From positions 213,534,978-213,598,977 of the forward strand of contig NC_081828.1 of the NCBI RefSeq assembly GCF_030867095.1: a stretch of DNA of 64,000 nt, given 5' to 3'. A model generated the notes under the pieces. The model saw nothing but the letters and a program-made list of their open reading frames with translations, was not told the origin of the DNA and did no database searches. Origin of the DNA: Alligator mississippiensis (lineage: Eukaryota > Chordata > Crocodylia > Alligatoridae). Shown one piece after another: positions 1 to 11,500 of the stretch. The position numbers and the translations under genes were made by a program. Position 1 is the stretch's first letter. Each line of letters opens with the position of its first letter.

Positions 1-157
1 AATATTTTTTGCATCTATATACTTCACAAATCCTAATGGGACCAGTTCATCCCAGTTTAAAGTCCATAGCCACTAAAAGTGCACCAGGGATAGTTTTGGC
101 CCAGAGTTAAAGTGAGAGGTTTTTATGAAGTGTGTTATTCTGATCATGTTGTTATAG

Positions 158-300
158 ATGCATAGAGAAATAGGGCTGGAAGGAGATCATCTAGTCCAAT
201 CCCTTGGCTGAGGCAGGGTCATTCCTAGCCAAACCAATCCTGGTTTAAGTTTTTCCTCAAACTGCACAGCTACAAGGCCTTTTGCCCAAAGACATCAAAA
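158..300 (-). repeat. CR1-like LINE 3' end, degraded
   Basis: The plus strand reads agggctggaaggagatcatc followed by ctagtccaat, the reverse complement of a CR1 3' tail, with several mismatches to the better copies nearby. Confidence 0.55.
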
Positions 301-409
301 GTGGCTAAACCTGCCACAGGTAAAGCAAGAGGATAAGACCTGTCAGTGTCCAGCTGCTACAAGGGTTCTTAAAATGCACCGGAGAGATCCCTGGGTGACG
401 GCCATGCCC

Positions 410-640
410 CTTGCTACAGAGGAAGGCAAAATCCCCACAGTCCACACCAATCTGGCTATGGGGTAAAATTCCTTCTTGACTCCAAATATGGTCTCATCCT
501 GAGCAGAGGGACCTCTGGGGTTTAGTTCCAGCAGGAGCACTGGTCTACCCCAGTCAAAATGCAGCCAACCCCCAGTGCTTCCAAGGAAGGTGAAATAAAC
601 ACAACCTTTGACATGTGTAGCAGTAGGAGGGGGAGAAAAA
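410..640 (-). repeat. CR1-related 3' region fragment
   Basis: The segment ggggtaaaattccttcttga followed by tccaaatatggtctc is the reverse complement of the ggggtcagnaaggaatttt block. That block also appears in plus orientation near 32050 and 62500, so this is probably the same CR1 subfamily. Confidence 0.5.
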
Positions 641-787
641 AATATTTCCTGGCCCCATGTGGGAACTAGCAAAGCCCAGGAGCCTGGGTAATGCCAAACA
701 CATACCATTCAGCTCTACAACCTGGGGACAGCAAGCATAAGCTACGTCACACCTTATACAGAGTTTCCCTTTCTGTTTCTCCTCCAT

Positions 788-1060
788 ACACTGAGAATCA
801 TAGACAATGAGGGTTGGAAGGGACCTCAGGAGGTCACATGTGGTCCAACCCCCTGCTCACATCAGGGCCAGCCTCATCTAGATCATCCCAGCCAAAGCTT
901 TGTTGAGTGTGGCCTTAAAAACTTCCAAGGATGGAGCAGGGCCATCCCCAACTAGATCATCCCAGCCAAAGCTTTGTTGAGCATGGCCTTAAAAACTTGC
1001 AAGTACGGAGACTCCACCACTTCTCCATCCCAGCTCCTTTCATCTTCTTTTATAATTAAG
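788..1060 (-). repeat. CR1 LINE 3' fragment with internal 74-bp tandem duplication
   Basis: It starts gaatcatagacaatgagggt and continues through the standard CR1 3' sequence. The block from about 864 to 937 is repeated from 938 onward with few differences; both copies contain gatcatcccagccaaagctt. Confidence 0.85.
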
Positions 1061-4000
1061 CAAGGTATGGAGCTGTGCTTTGTTCTGCTGCTGACCATGG
1101 TCTTCTGCAATGTGTACCTCCTGTGAGCTGCATAGCTTTTCTTATGATCTCTCAGCAATCAGTGTGCTGGGGGCGCCTGGACTTCTAACGGTTGCTTTTT
1201 ACAGAGAACTTCAGGCATAGCTATGCCTAGATCATTGTGTCAGAGCACCTTTGGTGCCTGCCACTTTAAGGGCTGGGAGCAGCCGGCAGGTGCAGGCCAG
1301 CCCTGATGGGGAGGTCACATGACTTAGGGAGAGCCCTGTGATTGGAGGAGAGGGCTGTGTGGCCTCCATTTTAGATCAAACTCTTAGGGCTGGGCTAGTA
1401 GTTTGCTGCTGGCAGCTGGAAGAACAACATCTGGCTGAGTTGCTGCTTGGAACATCCTTGGAGGTAAGGGTGGGAGCTACGGGGATGGTAGGAGGTCCTG
1501 GGTATGACTTGAAACTGCACCCTGCTGGGGAAGGATGGCCTCGTGGGGTTACCCATGGCCAGTAACTCCCCAGAAATGCCAGGCCAATTGCCTCCATAGT
1601 GAAAGGTGGGTAGGGGTGCCTTATAACCCCAACCTCACTACCCAGTGGCTCTATCATTGACAATGGGGCCAAGAATGCCTAAAGGTAGGCACCTGAGTTC
1701 CTGGGGGTGTAAGACCCCAAGCCGCAGGGAAGGGGCAGAGAGCAGCCCCAGAGATGGAGCAGAGGGTGTTAGTAAGAGCCAAGGGCCTGGGGAGGGGCTA
1801 GTGGCCAGAGTCAGCCTAGTTTTAGGCAAAAGGACCATCACTCATAGAGTAGGCTGCATGAGGCACCTGAAAGGCTGGAGGGGGGGATCACCCAGAGTGA
1901 ATGATGGCCCAAATGGGGAGCATTCAAAGGAGTAGGGTGGGCTGGAAGAGGCCTAGTGAAGGGCGGCATAAATGAGGCTCAGTGAGAGGGAGCAGAGTGC
2001 ATGAGTTGAGTGTGAGAGGGCCAGCAAAGGGCGAAGTTTGGCTTGGCTTCTAGCTGGAGCTACTGCAAGTTGTGGATGCCATCAGCAAGGCATGGGACAC
2101 AGTAAGGGAAGGTCGGAGCCGTGTGTAGACCCCCCATGGCATCGGAGCCTTAAATGGGCAATCTCCCTCTTCTTACTTCCACAAGTCATGGCAGGAGAGA
2201 CAGGGTGGACTGCCCTAGAGAGAGGGGTGGGCTGGCACAGTGACTGGCCACATGATCTTCCCCCTGTCACAAACATCCCTGACCAGTGTTTATCCAACCT
2301 CCACTTGAAGATCGTCAGTGATGGAAAGCCCACAGCTTCCCGAGGTCTCTATTCCACTGCCCCACTGCTCGACCAGGGCAGACTGATACCCAATCTAAAC
2401 TGACTTTGCTGCAACTTCAAGCCATTGGCCCACATCCTTCTCTCTGCAGCAGTGGGAGTAAGGTTTCCCCTCTTCTTTTTGCTAGCGCTTCAAGTCTTTT
2501 TAAGACTGCTGCCATGTCCCAGACATAGATCAGGACAGAACTGTGTTGGGTGCTGTACAAACACAGAGCAAAAAAGATGTTCCCAGCTGCAAAAAGCTCA
2601 GAGATTGATTCTAGCACTTTTAGCCTGGGTAGCACCTACTCCCATCGAGCTGGTCCTGAACTTGGCCTCCACCAGGACATGACTGTCCCATCCATTCTGC
2701 TAATCAGCACCAGGGCTGTCTGCAGCTCTCCTATAGACATACTTTGTGTAGCTGACCTGGTCTGCATCACTGCATTAAAGTTGCATCCTGTATGTTATGC
2801 AAATCTGGCGGGGAAGAAATCCCCCAGATCTTCTGAAAGCTTATTTCTGGTGGAGTCCCACTGTCACTACCATTCTTCTTGTTTTTCATGCATATGACAG
2901 GGGCCCCAACACAGATGAGAGTCCATTTGTCCTAGAAACTGTACGGACACTTGACACGCAGGAGAGACTCTTACTATAGATGCAGCACTAAGCCGACTGC
3001 CAGCGGTGGCAATGTAAAAACAAAACCTCCCTAATTGCTTGGTGCAGACACATCCTGACACTATGCTGGGAAGGGCCAAATCTTTCTTTGATTCCCCTGA
3101 CAGACATTGTCCGCTTTTGGGCAAAAAAATATTCCTAATTATGAGCGTTTTTCTCTTGGAACCACAAGATTGCAGTGAGGTCGTCTGCCCAGTTGATGGT
3201 CTGGCTGTGCAGCCCAATGTGCTGACTATGCCAGGGAGACAAACTGCCCCTGACTATGCCAGGGAAGCTGGGACTTCATTTTGCACCCCCCAATGGTTTG
3301 TCTTTATCCACAAAGGGATGGGAGGAGAGTCGTTGCCTGTTAAATATTGTGAAGTCAGTGGTTGAGTCATTTTTCAAATGCTTTTGTTTCTCCGGTAAGG
3401 AGAATGCTAAAAAAAGGACAAGTCAGGTCCCATAAGGGAAAGGAAGGCTTAGCTCTGATGAGGTTGGTACCTTGGGAGGTTTTACCCAATTAGTGCCTTG
3501 GCAGCAGCTGTAGCAAAGCCAATTTTGTCTCTGGGGACAGACTGTGCTCTGGATGTTGCCCTGTGGCATGCCTGTTCCCTGAGCAAGGCTGGGGAGGCGT
3601 GGGATTTCCTTTGGGAGGTCTCCAGGCATCCATGCATGGGGGACTCCTAGACCAGGTTAGGATAGTGGGGGGGATTCGGAGACGAGCGCTGCAGGGATGT
3701 GAGGTGCTCTAGTAGCAATGGTTCACTTGGTGAGGTCCTGCTTTTATCTGGGAAAGCTCCTAGTCAGATCTGTCATGGATCCAGCCTCCAAACAGCCCTG
3801 GGAATTCTCCGATTTTTAGGGCTGGAGAGGACTATTAGCCCATCTAGGCTGAGCTAAACCACATTATGAGTTTATCCAACTCACAGGTGGGTTAGCTGAA
3901 CATCCGAGAGGGCAAGGGACTACTGAAAAGCCAGCAAGGAGCAGGTCCAGAGCCAGCCACTTGGCTCTGTCCCAGCCAGGAGCACACCTCGCTTCCCCAA

Positions 4001-5266
4001 ACAGCGCGGAAATGACTCCTGGCTGCTGGCATCACAATGTAGCATTGAACTTGCCTCGCCTACATCAGTCTGCCATTAGTGCCCTCTGGGCCAGATTGTC
4101 AGCCATCCTCCTTTGGCTTAAGGTGTATGAGTGCGCTCCTTTAGCACAGCTGTAACAGGTGCGACTGCCCATTTTGCAGGTGCCCTTAATGAGTCTGTGG
4201 ACTATAAACTAACCCAGCTCATTATAGGCCCCTGCTATGTTTTCTGTAGCCTTGTGCTGCTGTACCTGTGCTTTTATATTCTGCCTTACGGGACAAATTT
4301 ATCTTTATCCTCTCTAATGATCGTTCCTTTAATTGAAGGCAACACAGCTTGGAGTTGGCTTTGGTGAGGAGGAGAGGATCTGGACCTGAATACTTGCTGC
4401 GTGGCAAAGGCACCAACCCTCATCTCCATGAACCGAAGGAAGCTGCTGGACTCAATGCAGGTATTAGTGGGTGAATTTCTGTGCTAGGGTGAAGTCGGGC
4501 TATGGGACCAGAAATGGCCCCGTCTGGCTTTTAAGGCCGTGAGCCCACTGGCCGGGGAAGAAACCGAGAAAGATCAGCATAAGCTTGTGTGGGGGTGGGT
4601 GAATCTTAAAAATCTGCAGGTTGCAAGGTTTGGGTGCACTGAAGCAATCATATAGTTTGACTACCATCCTTCATGGCCAATTTACACTGTTAAAATAGCA
4701 TAATTCCTCTGGCATCACCCAGGTTATTTTGGGTTTCCCCCGGTGCAAACGGGGGCAGGATGTGGCGCTGTCACATCGTACAGTATTTTCAGCCGCGCAC
4801 AGCAGATGCCTGTCTGGCAGCAGCTGTGAAGATTGCAAATAGAGTTTGACGGGGAGTCCCACTAATCACACTGCCTGGGGACGCGTTGGTTGGGGCTGTC
4901 GGGATCTGTCACTCGGCATCGTGGCTGCCTGCTCTGGAGGCAGAGCGAGGAGACTGGCGGTGGCGTTCAGCTGCACGGCAAATATGCTTTGGGAAGAATG
5001 CTAGAATTAAGTTGGAGAGGCTTTAACAGTGCTGTGGGTCACTTCTTGTCTGCAGGATTGGACCTTATCTGGTTACCGATCGGTAAGTCTTGAGTATCCC
5101 CAGTTTCCACTGAGAAGTTGATGTCGTGAAGCCAGAATTTGGCTCGAGTTGTGAACTGATCCTTTGAACTGCAGCCTTTGCTGTCAGCAACACTTGGTGG
5201 TTATCCTGAATACGATCCGCCACGAGAGGGGGTGGCAATACTCAAATGCATCCCATGGGGGCTCAG

Positions 5267-5299
5267 CCCTTCGCAGAATGGAGCCCATTCTGCGAAGGG
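5267..5299. repeat. Perfect 15-bp inverted repeat (hairpin) with 3-nt loop
   Basis: The left arm cccttcgcagaatgg (5267-5281) is exactly complementary to the right arm ccattctgcgaaggg (5285-5299), with loop agc. The sequence around it is not a repeat I recognise. Confidence 0.9.
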
Positions 5300-5491
5300 A
5301 GCAACGAGGTGCCTGGGCTTTGAAATATCAGGTTCCTGGCCACAACCTGAGTCGAACCGACAAAGCAACAGCAGCACCGTTGTGTACAATGAAAGACGAT
5401 TCTGTGAGATCGGTGTTTGATGTAGACTCCGAAATGAAAGGGACATTATCCAAGTACAAATGACATTCTTGCCTGTGTTGCCAAACTTACA

Positions 5492-5765
5492 GAATAATAG
5501 AAAATCATAGAAAATGAGAGTTGGGAGGGACCTTAGGAGGTCACATCTAGTCCAACCCCCGCTCTGAGCAGGACCAGCCCCAACTACATCGTCCCAGCCA
5601 AGGCTTTGTCTAGCTGGGTCCTAAAAACCTCCAAGGATGGAGGTTGCACCACCTCTCTGGCTAACCTGATCCAGTGTTTTACTACCCTCCTAGTGAGATA
5701 GTCTTTCCTAATATCCAAGCCCAGTGCAGAAAGGTTTGAAAGCCATTGATTCTGTTGCACTTTGT
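5492..5765 (-). repeat. CR1 LINE 3' fragment
   Basis: The reverse-complement CR1 tail reads aaaatcatagaaaatgagag, then ggaccttaggaggtcacatc. It extends to the tgagatagtctttcctaata block, so at least 270 bp of the 3' end is present. Confidence 0.88.
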
Positions 5766-5854
5766 CCACTTCATTCAACGTGAACCACTAAAACTTTGCC
5801 CTAATCATCTTTACACCTTTACTTTTATATTGACATCATCTCATAGCAGCAGGA

Positions 5855-6055
5855 CTATGGCCGCCGTGGTTCCCTTGCTTTACCTGTGGCAGGTTAGGGT
5901 GGCATGTCTTGTCTTGTGTCAGGATTCATGGTAGTCTTATGTAGAGTTTAGATTATGCTTTCTATTGGATGGTTTGGATAGGGATGAGGCTGCCGCAGGC
6001 AGGGGGTTGCACTAGATGACCTCTGGAGGTCCCTTCCAGCCCCACTCCTCTACGA
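5855..6055 (+). repeat. CR1 LINE 3' end, plus orientation
   Basis: It contains tttacctgtggcaggttagg and ends ctagatgacctctggaggtc plus ccttccagcccc. The same block order occurs near 29940-30100 and 62600-62800. Confidence 0.75.
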
Positions 6056-6178
6056 TCACCATCGATACTGTCATATTCAGCTTTCCAGTGCTGTGGGGAA
6101 GTGTTTCCTCAGCACAGATTTTCTCTGAATATTTTTTGACTGTATTAAATCTAGTCTATAATGTGCTTGTGTGCCCAA

Positions 6179-6358
6179 ATATATTCTATATTATTATTTA
6201 TATTATATATAAATAATATATTCATTCTTTATTCTTTATTATATATTATTATGATATATTATATAATTCTTTATTCTTTATTATATATTATTATTTAATC
6301 TTTAATATATTATTATTTACTCTTTATTATATTATATATATATTTATATATAATATCC
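6179..6358. repeat. AT-rich simple/low-complexity tract
   Basis: About 180 bp of TATTAT/TTTATT-type repeats with almost no G or C, including a twice-repeated attctttattctttattata. It lies between two CR1 fragments. Confidence 0.9.
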
Positions 6359-6417
6359 TGAATTTAAATTCGGCAGTGTCCCTTTTAAGAGACACTTCAA
6401 GGGGAGGGATTATTATC

Positions 6418-6815
6418 CTAGAATCATAAAAAAAGCAGGGCTGGAAGGGACCTCAGGAGGTAATTTAGTCCAGCCCCCTGCTCGAGGCAGGTTCAGCCCA
6501 ATCTGAACCGTCCCATAAAGTGTTTGTCTGATCCACTCCTGAAAATGTCCAGGGATGGAGATGCCACAGCCTCTCTGGGTAGCTTCTTCCAATGCTCGAC
6601 CACCTCACAGCAAGGGAGCTCTTCCTAATCTCCAACCTAAATTTGCTCTGCTGGCGTTGGAGACCATTGCTCTTGGTCCTGTTCCCTATGCCAGCAGAGA
6701 ATAATTTGTCTCCATCCTCTTTATAACCACTCCTCAGGTATTTGAAGACTGTTGTCACCCCCCCACGCAATCCTCTCTTCTCCAGACTAATCCTAGTTCC
6801 TCAAGTCTGCCGGTA
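6418..6815 (-). repeat. CR1 LINE 3' fragment (~400 bp)
   Basis: It begins tagaatcataaaaaaagcag then ggctggaagggacctcagg. It runs through the reverse complement of the CR1 3' coding end into ctcttctccagactaatcct. Confidence 0.88.
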
Positions 6816-7769
6816 ACCGTTATTGTATATGTATAAGTGTAGCCTTGCTTAGATTTATTTAGGGGGAAATGAAGAATTGGCCTTTAGTTTTGGCGATGCA
6901 CTGATTATTTAGGTTCTTTAAGCATTGAAAAGCAAATTGGTCACGGGGGAATAAGAGTGAACCCAGTGCTGCTTCATCACATGGCATTTAAATACTAAAT
7001 GAGATGCAGATGTCAGCTGGTCTCCCCCCTTTTGCACGTGTTTGCCAGTAAAACGGCGAACTTGGCACGCATGTGTGACGAGGCTTAGTGTTTTTTGCCT
7101 TATTTAGTGTGCTGCTGAGCAGTGGGTCCTGTTTCTCTTTCTGAAGATGCTTGGTTATCAGCTGGTGATGAAAAATGTGAGATGACTATATATGACCTGG
7201 AAGTTTGCCTTGCAACTCTAACTTCTCTGTGCAATTCAAATGTATACGCCTGTGCGTACACACACGTACCCTCTAAGCGGAGAGCAGGAAGAATCCCTAT
7301 GTTTAGCTGGCCAGGTCCCATTATAAGAGAATGGAAATTTATTTCCACCCTTTTTTTTGAGACTCATAATATTGGTACCTTTACCTCCCATGAGTTGCAA
7401 TGGGAGCTTCAGGCACTCAACATCTCCGCAGTGCAGGCCCATAGTAGACATATCAACTAGTCCTGAAAATCTCATTTATGTGTGGCCTTTCTCTCTCCAT
7501 AGGCTAGAGAACCAGGTGATCGTACTTCTCTGCTGATTTGCACACCTTACAGCCCTACCGTGCATTCAAATGAAAGCTGGATAGAAACCAGCTATAAAGT
7601 TGTTACGCATTTTCAAGCACCAACTTTGGAGATGGTTAGCTCTTTATAAAACTGGGTGGACACTTTTATGGCGTGATAACTACTTTGCATGTGTGGTTGG
7701 TCTAAATCTTATTGCCTGATATATTAGTTAATTATGCAATGTGTGGCAGGGCCCCGGTGTATGTCTGGC

Positions 7770-7870
7770 CTAGAATCAAAGGGCTAGAAAGGAGCCTAAG
7801 GGTTATCTAGTCCAGGGGTGTCAAACTCCTCTGGTCCCCGGGGCTAGATGAGGGTCTCTGGGCTGGTCTG
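7770..7870 (-). repeat. Short CR1 3' end abutting a ggggtgtcaaactc element
   Basis: The sequence tagaatcaaagggctagaaa resembles a CR1 tail. It runs directly into caggggtgtcaaactcctct, the typical end of a widespread non-autonomous DNA element; the rest of that element is not clear. Confidence 0.45.
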
Positions 7871-8316
7871 TGGGCCAGTATAGACCATGCCTGGAGCCCT
7901 GTGCAGCGCGTGCCCCAGACCTAGTCCAACCTGATCGAGTCCAAACTGTTGCACAGAGGCCGTTGTCAATCCACCCACCAAAGGGCAGCAATTGAACCTG
8001 AGTCTCCAGACTCTCAGTCTGATGCTGCACCATCAGAGCTTCTTTCTTCCCATCGTTACGGGTGCAAAGATGCCTGAAAAAAGCTCGACTGACTGGGCTT
8101 GCTGGTGCAGCTGACATTACCGGCAGTCTGAGTACCTGACTGCATCCACACGCAAGGATGGGTCGAAACGAATCTAACTGGGCAGCCTGTGGTTATCGGT
8201 GGCCTCCACTTTGCAAGTGCAGTTTTTGGGGAGGGCAATACTACAGGTTCAAAGTGAGGGGCTGGCCAAAAACCAATTGCTTCAGCTATAAGGAGCAGGC
8301 ATCACCCAGCACTTAC

Positions 8317-8526
8317 CTGAGCGTGGAATTGGTCAAAGGTCATAACTGGGCCAAAGAAGAAGAAGGGGAGGTAGAAGTTGTACTTCAGCAAGTCGACGAT
8401 GGAGTAGATCCCCTCCTGCCTCTCGCAGTTCTCCAGCGCCAGGCTCATGCAGCGCATAATGGTGAAGCCACTTCCTCCATAAAACAGAACATCTTGAAGA
8501 TCAAAAGTTCCCGTTACAAACCCATT
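8317..8526 (-). CDS. HHATL: HHATL coding exon 5 (last one visible)
   Basis: These are 70 whole codons with acceptor tgtccag and donor gtaagt. They begin [20 protein letters not shown] and end [12 protein letters not shown]. The [15 protein letters not shown] segment is characteristic of the HHAT/HHATL branch of MBOAT proteins. The following exon should begin near the conserved Val-Ser region but is not found between 1 and 8316. Confidence 0.93.
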
Positions 8527-11500
8527 CTGGACAGAAAAGAACAGTTACGGCAGGGACCGGCCAAAACGGTAGTTCAAAAGCTTCTTGGCTGCAGTGGGCA
8601 ATTCATGCACCCAGATCTCACTCCGTGCGGTTTTTCCTCCATGGATGGTCTCTTGTATTTGTATAGTGTCCCTGCCTAGCTTTTGAGAGCACAAGAAACC
8701 CTGATGACCCTCTTGTCTCACTTCCTGCATAACCAAAGCCTTTCCCATTTTACAGATGGGGAAAACCGAGGCACAGTGAGCCAAACTCTCTCCCAGTCAT
8801 TTCTCCATTCAACTTCATTTGTGCTGTAACAGAAACACGTCCAGTCCTGGTATAACGGGAGAGGGAGACCCCCTCACAGCCTGGGTAAGTTGTTCCAATG
8901 GCTAACTACACTTCACTTAGGTGTTTGGACTTTATATCCAGAAACAGTACTAAAGCTTTACATTAAATCCATCATCGCATTGCAGCTTAGCACATGTGAG
9001 CTGTGAGGCCCACTTAAGTGATGTGTCGGTATTGCAATGGCCTTCAAAACGTGGGGGAATTGCACCCTTACCAGATGTTATACATAGACTCACTTCGCCT
9101 GCCACTGCCCTGCCGCCTCCCTGGGAAGGAACACCATTGCTAGCCAGCCTACGCAGGTGCCTTGAATGTTAAATTATAGCTGATATATCGCAAGGGGGAT
9201 TTAGATGAGTGGAATGTAATTGCCAGAACTGGGATGGGGCTAAGGACGCCGGGCAAGCGCGTCTTATAGATGCAAAGGTACCCCAGAGCATGACTGGCTT
9301 TTCACCACCCAGACCTCTGGTTTACATCCTTAGGAGCTGTGGCCCCAAGCTCAAATCCTCTAAGGTATTTAGGTGCCAGATTCAATGAACTCTTGTCTTA
9401 CTGCCTTGTATTCCTAGTACGGGAAATCAGTGGGCGTTGGGTGCCCAGATGCCTTAACCCTGTGAAAAAATCAAGCCACATTTGTCTGTGGATAAGCAAA
9501 GCTTTGTTTCTAAGCCTCGCCGTACTCCTGTAACACAGCAAAGTACCATTGGCTTTGATTCAGCATGTTACTAAACCAATAATAATAGCTTATTAATTCA
9601 TATACCACACATGCCTTCTTCCTGAAATGTAATGATTGAAAATTGGGGTACGTCTTAAATGAGGAAACTTATTCTGAACAATTTTGTGAAAAGAATTTTT
9701 GTTTCTTTATTCCTTCTTTCCAGCAGGCATCTTATTTGGGGGTATGTGCTATGTGGATAAATACGGTAATACCTTGTCCTTGTTTAGTGTTTTTCATCCA
9801 TCGATCCCCAAGGGCGTTACAAAGGAGATCAGCATCTGCATTTTACAGATGGGAAAACTGAGGCATAGTGAGGCAAAGTGACCTGACCAAGGTGACCGGC
9901 AAACTAGGGGCAGAGACGGGCATAAAACTGTGATCTCCTGAGTCCCGGTCCAGTGCCCTGGCATTAAGCTAGCATTGGGACCATCCGTGGGTTTAAGACT
10001 GCTTGTATTTGACTGCTTTGCTAACTGGAACAACTGGAACAAAAAAAGGGTTTGTTTTTTTGTCTTTATTCCTTCTTTCCAGTACAAGGTGTCTCTTATA
10101 TGGTGGTATGTGTTAAATGGGTAAATATGGTAATACCTTGTCCTTGTTTAGTGTTTTTCATCCATAATTCCCAAAGGGCTTTATGAAGGAGATTAGCGTC
10201 TCCATTTTACAGCTGGGAAAACTGAGGCAAAGTGACCTGACCAAGGTCACCGGCAGACTAGTGGCAGAGATGGGCATAAAACTCTGATCTCCTGAGTCCC
10301 GGTGCAGTGCCCTGGCATTAAGCCAGCACGGGGACCATCCATGGGTTTAAGACTGCTTTGCTAATTGGAACGATTAGTGCCTCCACGTTGAAGCTGACAT
10401 GGGCTGGGTCAGTCCCAAGGCCAGGAAAGGACCCCAGGAGTCCTGACTTCCACCTGACCTGCGCTGAGCCCATTGCTGCTTTGATTTCTGGCTCCTCCTC
10501 AAAGGTTTTAGCTTGGCCCAGCGAAGCGGTGTGTGGCCGGGCTGCAAACCCAGTGGGAATAGAGAAGAGCTGGAAATTAAACCACCTGCCACTACTCCAC
10601 CTACCTGCCACGTGCTGAAAGGCTCCAGCTTGAAGGAGGCCAGGCTGCAGAGCCCAGCCGCGAAGCACAGCCACTTCTGCTTAGCCAGCGAGACACTGTA
10701 AAGCACCAGGCAGTGGGTGAGGATGATCATCAGGTAGGAAGTGCCCATGGTGCTCAGCACAGCCAGCATCCCGTACAGCATGTAGACCACAGACCTGTGC
10801 TGTGAGCAAAGAAAAGGTGTTTCACGCCAGACTGCACCACCGTCACACCCAGCATCCTTCAGCAACACGTGGACTGACTCCTAGAGGTGTTGGGGGTATC
10901 TCAGTCCTAGCGAAGTCAACAGCAAAGCTCCCATGGACTTGAATAGTGATAGTAAGATGTCAGCCAGGGTGCATTTAGCTGAGGACATCGCTGTACAAAA
11001 GTTCCCCCCTTTGCAGTGCTCAGTATACTCATCCTCACAACACACCTATCAGATAGGACCGTGCCGTCACTGGTACCTTATGGATGGGAAGACCCAGTGA
11101 TTTGTCTATGGTCTTCTGGGTTTGCGGTCGGTCCTTTATTCCAGTGCACCTTCCTTCCTCCCCAGATTACAGTAATCCTGCCTTGTACCTAAAGTATTTA
11201 TGATCTTTCCCTCCCCCAACAGCCCTAGTACATCATGGCTGCATCTACACAAGACGCTGACTGCGCAGTTCTTACTGTGCAGTCGTTTAGTACTTGTACA
11301 CTAAAGTATACACAAGTACTAAATGTATACACAAGTACTAAATGAGTGTGTAGTAACCCGAGTTAATGCACAGTAGTGTTGCCGAACAGCTTTTAGGTGA
11401 TGCTGACTGTGCAGTAGCTCGGTACAACTGCGCAGTAGTGTTGCATTACACTTTGCGCCACTCACTGCTAGCGGTCTTGTGTAGACGCGCCAATGGGCAA

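Larger units (their letters stand above)
1..8316. other. Non-coding, repeat-rich left flank (probably HHATL intron 5 or beyond)
   Basis: No HHATL exon could be recognised here on the minus strand, although the next exons encode well-conserved membrane helices. No other gene is supported. The interval holds CR1 fragments, an AT-rich tract and single-copy sequence; the stretch from about 1100 to 5490 shows no repeat I can name. Confidence 0.6.

Noticed and set aside
8158..8679. Plus-strand 173-codon open frame
   Set aside because: It is the antisense shadow of HHATL coding exon 5 (8317-8526), which has proper splice sites and a recognised protein on the minus strand.
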